Positions 16,587-25,511 are shown, numbered from the stretch's first letter. The stretch is 64,000 nucleotides of DNA from Alphaproteobacteria bacterium (GCA_021325215.1 JAJPHO010000183.1:1-64000), one strand, 5' to 3'. Program-made: numbers and translations. Notes: generated from the sequence alone by a model not told the origin.

Positions 16587-17771
16587 TCAATCATCTAGTG
16601 TGGCCGAGAAGATTCTTAAATTCCTAGAATCGCTGATATCGAAGTCGTAGGAATTTAAGAATCGCCACACTAGCATCCGCATCACCCAACGCCGTCCCGG
16701 ACGCTCGATGCAGACATGGGCGAAGGCCGACGACGCCAGCAGACAGGCGACGATCAGCGTTCCCGCGATACCCGCCGCCACCGGCGCCGGAATCTTGCGG
16801 CTCAGCCGATCCGCCAGATCATAGAGCGGCGGCTCGAACAGCGGGTGCAGCAGATAGATCGCATAAGACAGCACCCCGGCGCGCACCATCACGCCGCTGG
16901 AGAACAGCCGCACCGGCAGGCTGCGCCGCGACGCCGCCAGATGCAGGATCAGCGGCGGGAACATCGCCACCACCGCCAGGTCCGAGGCGTGCGATCCCAG
17001 CAGAAGCAGCAGCGCCGCCCCGGTCGCCCAGCCGATCCGGTCATCGGCCATCAGCCGCGAAATCCGCGGCGAGCGCGACGCCCGCCAGGTGACCAGCCCC
17101 AGCATGAAGCCGGCGAAACAGCGCAGCAGCGGCGTCACCAGCCTGCCATCCCAGGCGTCGAGCGCGCCGCGATGAACCTCGCCGTCCCGGTAATCAAGCG
17201 AGACCACCACAACCAGCAGGCAGAAAGCGAGCAGCGTCATCACCATGGCCCATGTGCGGTGATGCCGCGACAGGATCATCGCCGCCAGCAGCGGAAAAGC
17301 CAGATAGACCGCCACTTCGGTGCTGACCGACCAGGAACTGGTGACGATGCTTCCCGCCAGGCCCCAGCCTTGGATCATCAGCAGATTGGCCGGCAGCTCG
17401 GTGACCGGATGATCGAGACTGGCGGCGTTGGGATCGTCGTGAAAGGCAAAGCCGCCATAGACCAGCAGCGTATAGACCAGCTTGGCCAGCAGCAGCGCCA
17501 GATAGAGCGGATAAAGCCGGGCGATGCGCCGGACCAGGAATTCCCCGAAAGCCGACACCCGGAACCTGTCCTTGAACAGCTCGCCATAATTCAGCGCGAT
17601 CACGAAACCGCTGAGCACGAAGAACAGATCGACCCAGATATAGCCCTTGCCGATCGCCGTCCGCAGCGGGGCGAGCGGCACATGCTCCTCGGGGGTGAAA
17701 TGATAGAGAACCACCAGGCAGGCGGCGATTCCGCGCAAGCCGGTCAATGCGTCGATTTCAGCCTTGGCCAT
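16587..17771 (-). CDS. Acyltransferase 3 family membrane protein, C-terminus from a repeat
   Basis: A 394-residue multi-pass membrane O-acyltransferase of the OafA/NodX type. It has about ten hydrophobic segments, and the family hallmarks LTGLRGIAACLVVLYHF, DLFFVLSGFV and SWSVSTEVAVYLAFPLL. The family transfers acyl groups to surface glycans; no glycan genes are adjacent here, so the substrate is unknown. The natural C-terminus appears to end near RRWVMRM. The final residues (LVWRFLNSYDFDIS onward) are encoded by a palindromic repeat, so the repeat replaced the original end. Confidence 0.9.
   Translation of the reverse strand: MAKAEIDALTGLRGIAACLVVLYHFTPEEHVPLAPLRTAIGKGYIWVDLFFVLSGFVIALNYGELFKDRFRVSAFGEFLVRRIARLYPLYLALLLAKLVYTLLVYGGFAFHDDPNAASLDHPVTELPANLLMIQGWGLAGSIVTSSWSVSTEVAVYLAFPLLAAMILSRHHRTWAMVMTLLAFCLLVVVVSLDYRDGEVHRGALDAWDGRLVTPLLRCFAGFMLGLVTWRASRSPRISRLMADDRIGWATGAALLLLLGSHASDLAVVAMFPPLILHLAASRRSLPVRLFSSGVMVRAGVLSYAIYLLHPLFEPPLYDLADRLSRKIPAPVAAGIAGTLIVACLLASSAFAHVCIERPGRRWVMRMLVWRFLNSYDFDISDSRNLRIFSATLDD
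16595..16673. repeat. CTAGTGT palindromic repeat, copy 2 (79 bp)
   Basis: Outer arms CTAGTGTGGC / GCCACACTAG enclose a bulge and a 16-bp inner stem (GATTCTTAAATTCCTA). The whole element lies inside the 3' end of the acyltransferase gene and encodes that protein's last two dozen or so residues. Compared with copy 1, only the CTAGTGT ends and the GAT at the start of the inner arm are the same. Confidence 0.85.
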
Positions 17772-17909
17772 GCAAGATCCTCGTGAAGCGGCAAAGTCCT
17801 AACCGCTTCACGCCCCGGCCGTTGCCCGCAAACTGTCATGAGAAAGATTCTGTTATCCGGCGCGCCGGCCCGTTACCTTGTCGGACCCTTTTGCCTGGAG
17901 CCCCGCCTG

Positions 17910-19709
17910 ATGAAGCGCCTGTCCGTCGCCGCCCTCGCCTTGCTCACCGCCTTTTCCGCGCACGGTCAGGCGCCAGCACAGCACAATGTGATCCTGTTCG
18001 TGCCCGACGGGCTGCGCTCGGAAATGGTCACGCCGCAGAACGCGCCGTCGATGGCCAAACTGGCGCAGGAGGGCGTCTATTTCGCCAACAGCCATTCCTT
18101 GTTCCCGACCCTGACCACGGCCAACGCCTCGGGCCTGTCGACCGGCCATTATCTCGGCGACACCGGCGATTTCGCCAACACCCTCTATGCCGGCTTTCCG
18201 GTGCCGGGCGCCCATGACTCGGTGACGCCCTTCGTCGAGAACGACACGGTGCTGGGCGATCTCGACAAGCATTTCGGCGGCAATTACCTCGACGAGGCCA
18301 CCGTGCTCGAACAGGCGGCCAATCAAGGCTACAACACCGCCGCGGTCGGCAAGCTGGGCCCGACGCTGATCTTCAGCCACACGATGCGTGATGGTGGGGG
18401 ACGCGACGGCAAAGGCCCCATCATCATCGACGACCGCACCGGCCGCGCCGACGGCGTGCCCCTGCCCTCATGGCTGGCCGGCGCGATGACCATGGCCGAC
18501 ATCAGCGTTGCCACCCCGTCGCGCGGCGACAATGGCGCCCAGGGCACGCTGGTGCCCAACACCCAGCAGCTCACCTATTTCACCAAGGTGATCACCAAGC
18601 TGCTGCTGCCCAAATTCAAGGAGGACGGCAAGCCGTTCTTCCTGGTCTATTGGTCGCGCGATCCGGACGGCACCCAGCATGGCCAGGGCGACAGCCCGGA
18701 CAGCCTGGTGCCCGGCATCAACGGCCCGACCTCGCTGGCGGCGATCAAGAATGCCGACGACCAGGTCGGCAAGCTGCGCCAGACCCTCAAGGAACTCGGC
18801 CTCGACCAGACCACCGACATCATCGTCTCGGCCGATCACGGCTTCTCGACCATTTCGCGCCTGGCCAAGAGCATGTCGGCCCAGGACCGCTATGACGACG
18901 TGCCGGTCGGCTTCCTGCCGCCGGGTTTCCTGGCCCTCGATTTGTCCGCCGCGCTCGGCCTGCCGCTGTCGGACCCCGATAACGGCAATGCGAGGGTCAC
19001 GCCCGGCCATCATCCCAAGCAGGGCAACGGCCTGCTCGGCCATGACCCGGCCAGCCCCGACATGGTGGTGGCGGCCAATGGCGGCGCCGACCTGATCTAT
19101 ATCCCGACTTCGCCGGGTGCGCGCTATCAGGCCGGCCGCGCCATCAATTTCCTGCTGCATCAGGACTATGTCAGCGGCATCTTCGTCGACCCCGCGCTGG
19201 GCGAATTCCCCGGCACGCTCCCCCTGTCCGACATCAATCTGATCGGCCATGCGGTGACGCCGCAGCCCAGCATCCTGGTCAATTTCGCCAGCTTCTCGAC
19301 CGGCTGCGACAAGCCGACCACCTGCTCGGTGGACATCTCGGACACCACGCTCAATCACGGCCAGGGCATGCATGGCAGCTTCAGCCGGGGCGACACGTTC
19401 AACTTCACCGCCGCCATCGGCCCCGATTTCAAGACCGCGTACCGCGACCCGATCCCGGTCAGCAACGCCGATGTCGGCCAGACCATCGCCACCCTGCTGC
19501 ACCTCAGCCTGCCCGCCAATGGCAGCCTGACCGGCCGCCCGATGGCGGAAGCCTTCACCGGCGGCACCGAGCCCAAGGTGGACAGCGTCGTCCTCAAATC
19601 CAAGCCCGGCCCGGACGGTCAGGTGACGATCCTGAAGATGCAGACGGTCGGCGAGACCCGATATTTCGACACGGCCGGCTTCAAGGGCCGCACTTTGGGC
19701 CTCGACTGA
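17910..19709 (+). CDS. Secreted alkaline-phosphatase-superfamily phosphodiesterase/phosphatase
   Basis: A 599-residue protein with a signal peptide (KRLSVAALALLTAFSAHG). The type I phosphodiesterase/nucleotide pyrophosphatase fold shows NVILFVPDGLR (metal Asp), a threonine-rich nucleophile segment FPTLTTANASGLSTGH, SADHGFST and a late histidine in NHGQGMHG. The likely role is hydrolysis of phosphate esters or diesters in the periplasm. I start at the ATG at 17910, before the signal peptide, rather than the longer frame from 17838. The stop overlaps the next start (TGATG). Confidence 0.85.
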   Translation: MKRLSVAALALLTAFSAHGQAPAQHNVILFVPDGLRSEMVTPQNAPSMAKLAQEGVYFANSHSLFPTLTTANASGLSTGHYLGDTGDFANTLYAGFPVPGAHDSVTPFVENDTVLGDLDKHFGGNYLDEATVLEQAANQGYNTAAVGKLGPTLIFSHTMRDGGGRDGKGPIIIDDRTGRADGVPLPSWLAGAMTMADISVATPSRGDNGAQGTLVPNTQQLTYFTKVITKLLLPKFKEDGKPFFLVYWSRDPDGTQHGQGDSPDSLVPGINGPTSLAAIKNADDQVGKLRQTLKELGLDQTTDIIVSADHGFSTISRLAKSMSAQDRYDDVPVGFLPPGFLALDLSAALGLPLSDPDNGNARVTPGHHPKQGNGLLGHDPASPDMVVAANGGADLIYIPTSPGARYQAGRAINFLLHQDYVSGIFVDPALGEFPGTLPLSDINLIGHAVTPQPSILVNFASFSTGCDKPTTCSVDISDTTLNHGQGMHGSFSRGDTFNFTAAIGPDFKTAYRDPIPVSNADVGQTIATLLHLSLPANGSLTGRPMAEAFTGGTEPKVDSVVLKSKPGPDGQVTILKMQTVGETRYFDTAGFKGRTLGLD

Positions 19710-20155
19710 TGACCACCCCGGAACGCCCGAACTTCAGCGGCATCTGGCGCCTCGACACCGAGGCCAGCAAATTCCATGGCCCGGCGCCGGCGGCGCTGCT
19801 GATGAAGATCGAGCACACCGACCCGGACCTCGTGCAGCACATCCTGGCGGCCGACGCCACCGGGACCGAGCGCCGCTCGATGTTCGCCTGCCGGGCCGGG
19901 GAAGAGACGATCAGCACGATCGGCGAAACCACCCTGCGCTGCCGCACCCATTGGCACGAGGCGGAACTGGTGATCGACACGCTGATGAGCCGCCAGGGCA
20001 ATCTGCTACGCTTCGAGGATCACTGGTCCCTCTCGGCGGACGGCGCCCGGCTCACCATGGCTCATCACAACGACGCCCTGGCCGGCCAGACCGTCATCCT
20101 CACCCGCGACGACAGCGCCGCCGCCCGCTTCGACGAGCCCGCCACCCCGGCTTGA
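19709..20155 (+). CDS. Hypothetical protein, beta-rich, 148 aa
   Basis: A cytosolic-looking protein starting on the last base of the phosphatase stop codon, so translationally coupled to it. The pattern NFSGIWRLDTEASKF and alternating strands (RFEDHWSLSADGARLTM) resemble small lipocalin-like or DUF-type beta-barrels, but I cannot name a family. No signal peptide. A supporting role for the phosphatase is a guess from coupling only. Confidence 0.7.
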   Translation: MTTPERPNFSGIWRLDTEASKFHGPAPAALLMKIEHTDPDLVQHILAADATGTERRSMFACRAGEETISTIGETTLRCRTHWHEAELVIDTLMSRQGNLLRFEDHWSLSADGARLTMAHHNDALAGQTVILTRDDSAAARFDEPATPA

Positions 20156-20189
20156 TCCGCCAGCGGCCCCATGCGATAAAGCCGCTGGC

Positions 20190-20266
20190 GCGTCCGTAGC
20201 TCAGCAGGATAGAGCACAGGATTCCTAATCCTGGGGCCGTGGGTTCGAATCCCGCCGGGCGCACCA
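20190..20266 (+). tRNA. tRNA-Arg (anticodon CCT)
   Basis: A complete cloverleaf of 77 bases. The acceptor GCGTCCG pairs with CGGGCGC (one G-U). The anticodon arm CAGGA-TTCCTAA-TCCTG gives anticodon CCT, the T-arm carries GGTTCGAATCC, and CCA is encoded. The integrase remnant 23 bases downstream points at its 3' end, as is usual for genomic islands inserted in tRNA genes. Confidence 0.97.
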
Positions 20267-20288
20267 TTCCTTCCAACAATCTCACCAG

Positions 20289-20693
20289 CTAAGACTTGGG
20301 TCCTTCCAACTTCGTTCGTTTTCTGTGCTCGCTCAGACGAACGATTGCTTCCTTCGCGACCGCCCGAGTGCGGGGTAGATAGGTCTCAAAAATCTTCACC
20401 CGATCATAACTGTGACCGGTGATATGCGCGATATCCTTTAGATCGCAGCCCGCCTCTCCCAACCTGACCGCCGCAGTGCGCCGCAGATCCCTAAACTGCA
20501 GTTCTCCGCGCAATTCCGCCTTTTGAGCGATGGCGCGGAAGAGATGGCTGAAATTATGTCGCATATACGGCTTGCCCGTCTTCTCACTGATCACGATTAT
20601 CCGCGCTCTACCCCCGTTGGGAGAGCTGATATAGTGCCCAACGATCCTTGATGGATCGGTCGGGAATTTAGAGTTTTTTGGAAAAAGCAGCAC
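20289..20693 (-). pseudogene. Truncated tyrosine recombinase (integrase) catalytic domain
   Basis: About 134 residues of the C-terminal catalytic domain of a phage-type integrase survive. They include the box II segment FRDLRRTAAVRLGEAG, the HITGHS histidine region and the nucleophile tyrosine in FETYLPR. The N-terminal DNA-binding and core-binding domains and the first catalytic arginine region are missing. The frame only opens from a stop near 20730, with a weak GTG as the first plausible start. It lies against tRNA-Arg, so it is probably the scar of an integrated element. Confidence 0.85.
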
Positions 20694-20705
20694 GATGGAA
20701 CGGAA

Positions 20706-22856
20706 ATGACACTCGATATTCGTGGCGGCCTAAAAAATACTAAAATAAGCTCGAACGAATATGTCGTTATTGAAGAGCTAATTTCTAATTCTATTGACTC
20801 CTACCTGATTCGCCGCCATCAAAATCCATCGATAACTGGACTTAAAATATCCCTATTGATCGAATTGAGTCGGCGCGACCTTGTCGACGACAATCAGTTC
20901 AATCTGTCAATTTCCTGCACTGATAACGGAGCCGGACTTGGGGATGACCAAACCAATGCGTTTCTGACCAAGGACACATCCTACAAGGATGACTTGCCCA
21001 TCGCCGGCATCGGAATGTGCAAAGGAGCGGGACGGATTCAATTCTTCCATCACTTTGATACGATCGAGGTGCGCAGCGCGTATCAAACAGACCAGGGGGT
21101 TTTCGTTCGAACGCTCCCACCAGTCGACGGCCGAAAAAAGATAGAATTCAGGGATTTTATTGTCTCTAAGGACGACACTGCCGATATTGGCGCCACCATA
21201 ACCCTATCCAACCTAAAGGCTCGTGCCCTAGCAGACATTTTCCAGTCCGCTCCCTTGGATCAGGTTTTCTCGGCGGCAACCGTTCGCCGCCATATTCTGG
21301 TTGCCTTCCTACAGAGACTGGTAGGCCTACGCGCCGAGCTGGGTGATTTCGAGATATCCTTTCAGACTACCCGCCCAAAAGACAAAGACGAGAATCTGGA
21401 CAATGTCGCCAAGGAGACCCTTCGGGCAGCAGACCTGCCCAAAGTCTCAGACGAACGGACAGTTCAGGTGGAGGAACAAGATCCGCTTACAGGAGAGCCG
21501 TTGGGGAAACACCAGGAGTTCAAGCTATCTCACTACAAGCTTGACGCAAACTCATATCATCTCCCGCGCAGCAGCATTTCACTATGCGCCAAATCTTCTC
21601 CTGTCAAAGACATCACGACGCTATACCTCCGGACCAAAGCGGAACAGAGCAACCCTGTGGATGGCTTTCACCATATCATCCTGATTGAGAGTGATCTGCT
21701 GGACCGATGCGTAAACGAGCAGCGTGACGGCTTCGACGGCATCCCCAAGGAGATCCCGAGCGATCACATGCTGGAACGCGGAACGATATCTTATGAGGCG
21801 ATCTACGAAAAGATCGACCCGGTCGTCCGGGAATTCATCGCGTCTTCAGGTTGGAGCAAAGAGGAAGTCCTGAAGGACGTATCGGAAAAATTTGGTCTTT
21901 CTGCCCAGATGCTGACCCAGACGGAAACCCGCGTCAGATACGGCGAAGACGCAAGGGCCGTGGCAGAGCGTGTAGTGCGGAAATACCAGAAGCTCATACT
22001 TGCCGATACAGCCAAGATTTTCGATCTCAAGGAAGAGATCTCCCAGGCAGACCCTTATTCCGAGGATTTCCGAAAAAAGATCAACGATCTGTCCTGGAAA
22101 TACACCGCGTCTCTTAAAACGTTCGACATGGCCAACCTATCCCAACTGATTGTTCGACGGGCTGCAATAGTCGAAATACTGGAGCTTGCCTGTAAAAAGA
22201 AATTGGGCGTTCAGACGAATAATGACGGACGACGCCAAGATGAAAGCATCGTCCACAGCATATTCTTTCCGATGAGAAGAGACAGCCACGAAGTGGCCGA
22301 CCATGACATCTGGCTCTTGAGCGAAGAATATCAATATTTCGACTACATCTCATCTGACAAGCCGCTATCCCAGATCAAGTGGTCAGAGGACCAGCATCTC
22401 TTCGATGACGATGTAGATACGGAATTTGCGAAAATCCTAAGCCAGCGAGCTGAGGATCATGGCGCAAAGCGGCCCGACATAGCGATATTCAGCAAGGAAG
22501 GCTCGGCCATTATCATCGAGTTCAAGGCTCCAGGGGTCAGCATGGATGACCACACGAATGACCTGGGCACATACGCGACGCTGCTGGCGGCCAAATCGAA
22601 CGGTCGCCTGAACCGGTTTTATGGTTATCTGATCGGCGACACCATCGACAGAATCAGAATGGCTGGCTCTGGATGGACTCGTTTTCCTATGGGCAAAGGC
22701 TACTACCGCCCCACCCGCCTACAAGATCCAGAAAACGGTCGAGACCTCGGTGCCTTGTATGCCGAAATCCTGTTTTTTGAGGACATCGTTGATCGCGCAC
22801 GAAAGCGGATCGGCGTTTATAAGGACAAGCTTCAAGTCGATCTGACACAGAACTAG
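20706..22856 (+). CDS. GHKL ATPase with C-terminal PD-(D/E)XK-like nuclease domain (candidate defence protein)
   Basis: A 716-residue cytosolic protein. The Hsp90/MutL-type ATPase is at the N-terminus: N-box EELISNSIDS (23-32), G1 DNGAGL (73-78), G2 GIGMCKGAGR (101-110). A long middle region is rich in charged helices. Near residues 588-610 the pattern RPDIAIF then IIIEFKAPG matches the D...ExK core of restriction-like nucleases. The gene is visibly more AT-rich than its surroundings and sits beside an integrase remnant at tRNA-Arg, so it was probably transferred. A single-gene anti-phage or DNA-processing role is inferred. I do not recognise a named system. Confidence 0.7.
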   Translation: MTLDIRGGLKNTKISSNEYVVIEELISNSIDSYLIRRHQNPSITGLKISLLIELSRRDLVDDNQFNLSISCTDNGAGLGDDQTNAFLTKDTSYKDDLPIAGIGMCKGAGRIQFFHHFDTIEVRSAYQTDQGVFVRTLPPVDGRKKIEFRDFIVSKDDTADIGATITLSNLKARALADIFQSAPLDQVFSAATVRRHILVAFLQRLVGLRAELGDFEISFQTTRPKDKDENLDNVAKETLRAADLPKVSDERTVQVEEQDPLTGEPLGKHQEFKLSHYKLDANSYHLPRSSISLCAKSSPVKDITTLYLRTKAEQSNPVDGFHHIILIESDLLDRCVNEQRDGFDGIPKEIPSDHMLERGTISYEAIYEKIDPVVREFIASSGWSKEEVLKDVSEKFGLSAQMLTQTETRVRYGEDARAVAERVVRKYQKLILADTAKIFDLKEEISQADPYSEDFRKKINDLSWKYTASLKTFDMANLSQLIVRRAAIVEILELACKKKLGVQTNNDGRRQDESIVHSIFFPMRRDSHEVADHDIWLLSEEYQYFDYISSDKPLSQIKWSEDQHLFDDDVDTEFAKILSQRAEDHGAKRPDIAIFSKEGSAIIIEFKAPGVSMDDHTNDLGTYATLLAAKSNGRLNRFYGYLIGDTIDRIRMAGSGWTRFPMGKGYYRPTRLQDPENGRDLGALYAEILFFEDIVDRARKRIGVYKDKLQVDLTQN

Positions 22857-22987
22857 GCCGTTCGCGATCATACTGTCATAGCGGCCTATTGGATCTGTCG
22901 TTTACCCACAGGGCAATCTGCCATCGGGCTCGTGACGGCCGTGGCGGATTTGCCCCGTGGATAAACTGCGGTGCCCAGTTCACTCCC

Positions 22988-23620
22988 TCAAACGTCTGGC
23001 GCCGCATTTCCACGCCGCGGCAGGAGCACCAAGTCGGCCGCTTCCTCGGCGTCATTGAGGAGCGTCTTACGGGACGCGCCCATCTGTGCGTGCATCGTCA
23101 GACCGCGGGCAAGGTCGAGGACCTGACGCGCGCGGGCGGTTACCGGAAAGTCAGACGGAATTTCTCCCGCGCTGATCCCGTCGCGGAAACGCCGCTCCAC
23201 CAGCGCCAAGCCGGCAGCCGCGGCGTCCTTCAGGAACTGCTTGACCTCAGGGTCGTCCACGAGGGGCGCCACACACACCATCAGACATCCTGGGGCAGAT
23301 CCTTCCTCGGTCGCAGCCTCCACGGCGTGCCTCAAAAAGCCGGCCAGCGAGTCGCGAAGGGCCGGCGGCGAGAAGAGCGCCTTCGCAGCGCGAGCCCCCT
23401 TTGCCTCTGCGTACGCCCGAAGGACACGCAAGAACAAGGTCCGCTTGTCCCCGAAAATGCCATACAGGCTCGACCGTCCCAGCCCCATCACGGCGACCAG
23501 ATCGTCGATCGTCACACCATCGTACCCCTTCGACCAGAAGACCTGCGTCGCCTTCTTCAGGGCGTCACTCTCGTCGAAGCTGCGCGGTCGTCCCCGCGGC
23601 CTGGCGACATTCTGGAACAT
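22988..23620 (-). CDS. TetR-family transcriptional repressor
   Basis: A 210-residue regulator with an N-terminal TetR helix-turn-helix (about residues 12-58: ALKKATQVFWSKGYDGVTID, then SSLYGIFGDKRTLF) and an all-helical ligand domain with a TetR_C-like segment (GSAPGCLMVCVAP). It is divergent from the SDR gene 128 bases away and most likely represses both genes. Confidence 0.93.
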   Translation of the reverse strand: MFQNVARPRGRPRSFDESDALKKATQVFWSKGYDGVTIDDLVAVMGLGRSSLYGIFGDKRTLFLRVLRAYAEAKGARAAKALFSPPALRDSLAGFLRHAVEAATEEGSAPGCLMVCVAPLVDDPEVKQFLKDAAAAGLALVERRFRDGISAGEIPSDFPVTARARQVLDLARGLTMHAQMGASRKTLLNDAEEAADLVLLPRRGNAAPDV

Positions 23621-23680
23621 TTAGTCCGAAACTCCTTGACCAAGGCGATTTGCGCTAATATATGACTGAACAGTCCGAAA
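23621..23680. promoter_or_regulatory. Candidate operator/promoter region between TetR and SDR genes
   Basis: Two direct copies of AGTCCGAAA (23623-23631 and 23672-23680) flank the near-palindrome CCTTGACCAAGG (23634-23645) and an AT-rich TAATATATG segment. The TTGACC inside the palindrome could be a -35 for the SDR gene. Arrangement fits TetR autoregulation, but no single long palindrome is present. Confidence 0.4.
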
Positions 23681-23747
23681 ATGACAAGGCAGCCCCTCCG
23701 TCGCGGGGCCTTACGCCTCGACCTTCCCCCTCATCCCGGAGATGCCC

Positions 23748-24707
23748 ATGGAACATTCGATCGCTCTTGTCACCGGCACCACCTCCGGGCTCGGTTATGC
23801 GGCCGCCGGCATGCTCGCCGTCGAGGGCTGCCGCCAGGTCATCGTTACCGGCCGCAGCCTGGCCCAGGTCGAGAAAACGGCCGCTCAGCTCGCGGATGAG
23901 ACCAAAACACAGGTCTTCACGCCCCTGGAGCTGGATCTGAACGACCCAGCCAACGTTCACTCCGCCGTCGCCGCGCTGGTCCAGCAAGGTCGGCCGATCG
24001 ATTTCCTGCTGCTCAATGCGGGGCTGATTCCCTTTAAACAGCGCATGCTCACCGCGGCGGGTGTCGAAGCATCTCAGGCCCCGCTGATCGGCCATCATCA
24101 ACTGACGATCGGGTTGCTCAATGCCAATCTGCTGAGCCCCAACGCGCGGATCGTTATCGCCGGTGCGGAGCCCGCCCGAGGGGGCGTGCCCTTTTTCAAA
24201 TACACCGACCTGCCGGAATTCGCGGCCAAATACCACCAAGGCGACCGAAGCGCCGCCGTGGAAGCCCTGATCCGCAACGGGCCAAACGTGAAATATGTGC
24301 CTAATAACGCGTATGCCGACGCGAAGCTCGTCATCGCCTGGTGGACCGCGGCACTGGCGCGCCGGCTGCCGTCCGGCATGGCCGTGTACGCCGTCTCGCC
24401 CGGCGGGGCGACCGCCACCAAGGTGGTGCGAAGCGCCAGCCCGGTGTTGAAGTACCTGCTTATCCCGATCGTGAATCTCATTCCCGGCATGAATCAGACG
24501 CCGAAGACCGCGGCCCGTCGCTACATCCAGGCTTCGGGGTTCGGAACCGACGTCTCAGGGCAATTCTTCGCCTCGGCCAAAGGGAAGTTCTCAGGCCCGA
24601 TCGAGGTGCAGCGCCAGCCACACCTCCATGATCGCGCCAGCCAGGAAGCCGCGTGGCAGGCCGTCGTCAAGGTCTCCGGCGTCGACCTGTCTCGCCCCGC
24701 ATCCTGA
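23748..24707 (+). CDS. Short-chain dehydrogenase/reductase
   Basis: A 319-residue Rossmann oxidoreductase. The N-terminal nucleotide-binding motif is TGTTSGLGYAAAG, with NAG in LLLNAG, and a YADAK active-site Tyr/Lys (NNAYADAKLVIAWW). The classical active-site Ser region is weak. Substrate is unknown; the shared intergenic region with a TetR gene suggests induction by a small molecule it may act on. The ATG at 23748 has GGAG seven bases before it, so I prefer it to the ATG two codons earlier. Confidence 0.85.
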   Translation: MEHSIALVTGTTSGLGYAAAGMLAVEGCRQVIVTGRSLAQVEKTAAQLADETKTQVFTPLELDLNDPANVHSAVAALVQQGRPIDFLLLNAGLIPFKQRMLTAAGVEASQAPLIGHHQLTIGLLNANLLSPNARIVIAGAEPARGGVPFFKYTDLPEFAAKYHQGDRSAAVEALIRNGPNVKYVPNNAYADAKLVIAWWTAALARRLPSGMAVYAVSPGGATATKVVRSASPVLKYLLIPIVNLIPGMNQTPKTAARRYIQASGFGTDVSGQFFASAKGKFSGPIEVQRQPHLHDRASQEAAWQAVVKVSGVDLSRPAS

Positions 24708-24900
24708 GGCGCGGCGACCCGCGTCATTCGGTGATTGCGGAGATGCAGGGTTACCCGTGGCCCCTGTTATATTTAGAAATAAATAGTCTTAATTTTGCCA
24801 GGCAGACGTTGCCCCGCAAAACTATCGCACCAAGGAGTTCAAAAAATAGGCGCACCGGCATCGCGACGCGAAGCGGCGGCCCAGGAACATTGATGACTCT

Positions 24901-25110
24901 TCAGCGCACGAGCGTCAGCCGGCGTTCGCCGACTTTCCGCTCGAAGATCTCGCGCTCATGCTGAATGCGATATTGGGATTCACCCTGTTCGGCGGGCAGA
25001 CGGGCGGTGACCCGGAAGGTTCCGCCGACAGGAAGGCGGTCGGTGCCGGCGGTCGACACGGCGACCCGCTGCCCGACTGAAAATTTGTATTGAGTGACGG
25101 CTTCCGGCAC
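24901..25110 (-). CDS. Small hypothetical protein, 69 aa
   Basis: A compact, basic, beta-rich small protein (FSVGQRVAVSTAGTDRLPVG, then GTFRVTARLP, ESQYRIQHERE) with no signal. It starts at a GTG two bases after the stop of the FYDLN gene, with GGAGG upstream, so it is coupled to it. The layout suggests an SH3-like barrel. I do not recognise the family. Confidence 0.7.
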   Translation of the reverse strand: MPEAVTQYKFSVGQRVAVSTAGTDRLPVGGTFRVTARLPAEQGESQYRIQHEREIFERKVGERRLTLVR

Positions 25111-25112
25111 GG

Positions 25113-25421
25113 CTATTCCTCCGTCTCGTCGGCATCGGGCTTCTCGTCGTCTTCGTCGGCTTCGCCGTCTTCTTCCGATTCGGCGGCCGTCTCATGCGGC
25201 GCGGAACCGCCATCCTCGGCTTCTTCCAAGGGCGCCGCCCTGTCCCTGCCGAAGGGCCCGCTTCCGCGGGGCCGGCGCGGAGCCGGCGGAGGCCGCACCA
25301 CTTCCACATATTCGGTGCCGCATTTCGGGCACAGAATGGGGAAGCGCATCAGATCGTAAAACCGCGCCTCGCAGTGCAGACAGATACGTTTTATGCCCCT
25401 CTCGGGCCGGGCGTCATACAA
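25113..25421 (-). CDS. FYDLN-type zinc-ribbon acidic protein (TIGR02300 family)
   Basis: A 102-residue protein with an N-terminal zinc ribbon (CLHCEARFYDLMRFPILCPKC; first and second CxxC pairs) and a long, very acidic, probably disordered tail (EDGEADEDDEKPDADETEE). This domain order matches the alphaproteobacterial TIGR02300/FYDLN family of unknown function. It heads a two-gene unit with the 69-residue protein. Confidence 0.88.
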   Translation of the reverse strand: MYDARPERGIKRICLHCEARFYDLMRFPILCPKCGTEYVEVVRPPPAPRRPRGSGPFGRDRAAPLEEAEDGGSAPHETAAESEEDGEADEDDEKPDADETEE

Positions 25422-25511
25422 ATGCGTTGCCTTTCAGATGAGGGGTCGGCGTCGGGCGGGAACAATCGCCGCGATGGCGCCTTCCTCGATTGGGTGGAAA
25501 CGCCACCGCAG

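Noticed and set aside
22857-24900. Second attachment site (copy of the tRNA-Arg 3' end)
   Set aside because: I looked for the TTCGAATCCCGCCGGGCG sequence downstream of the ATPase gene and through the TetR/SDR region and saw no convincing copy.
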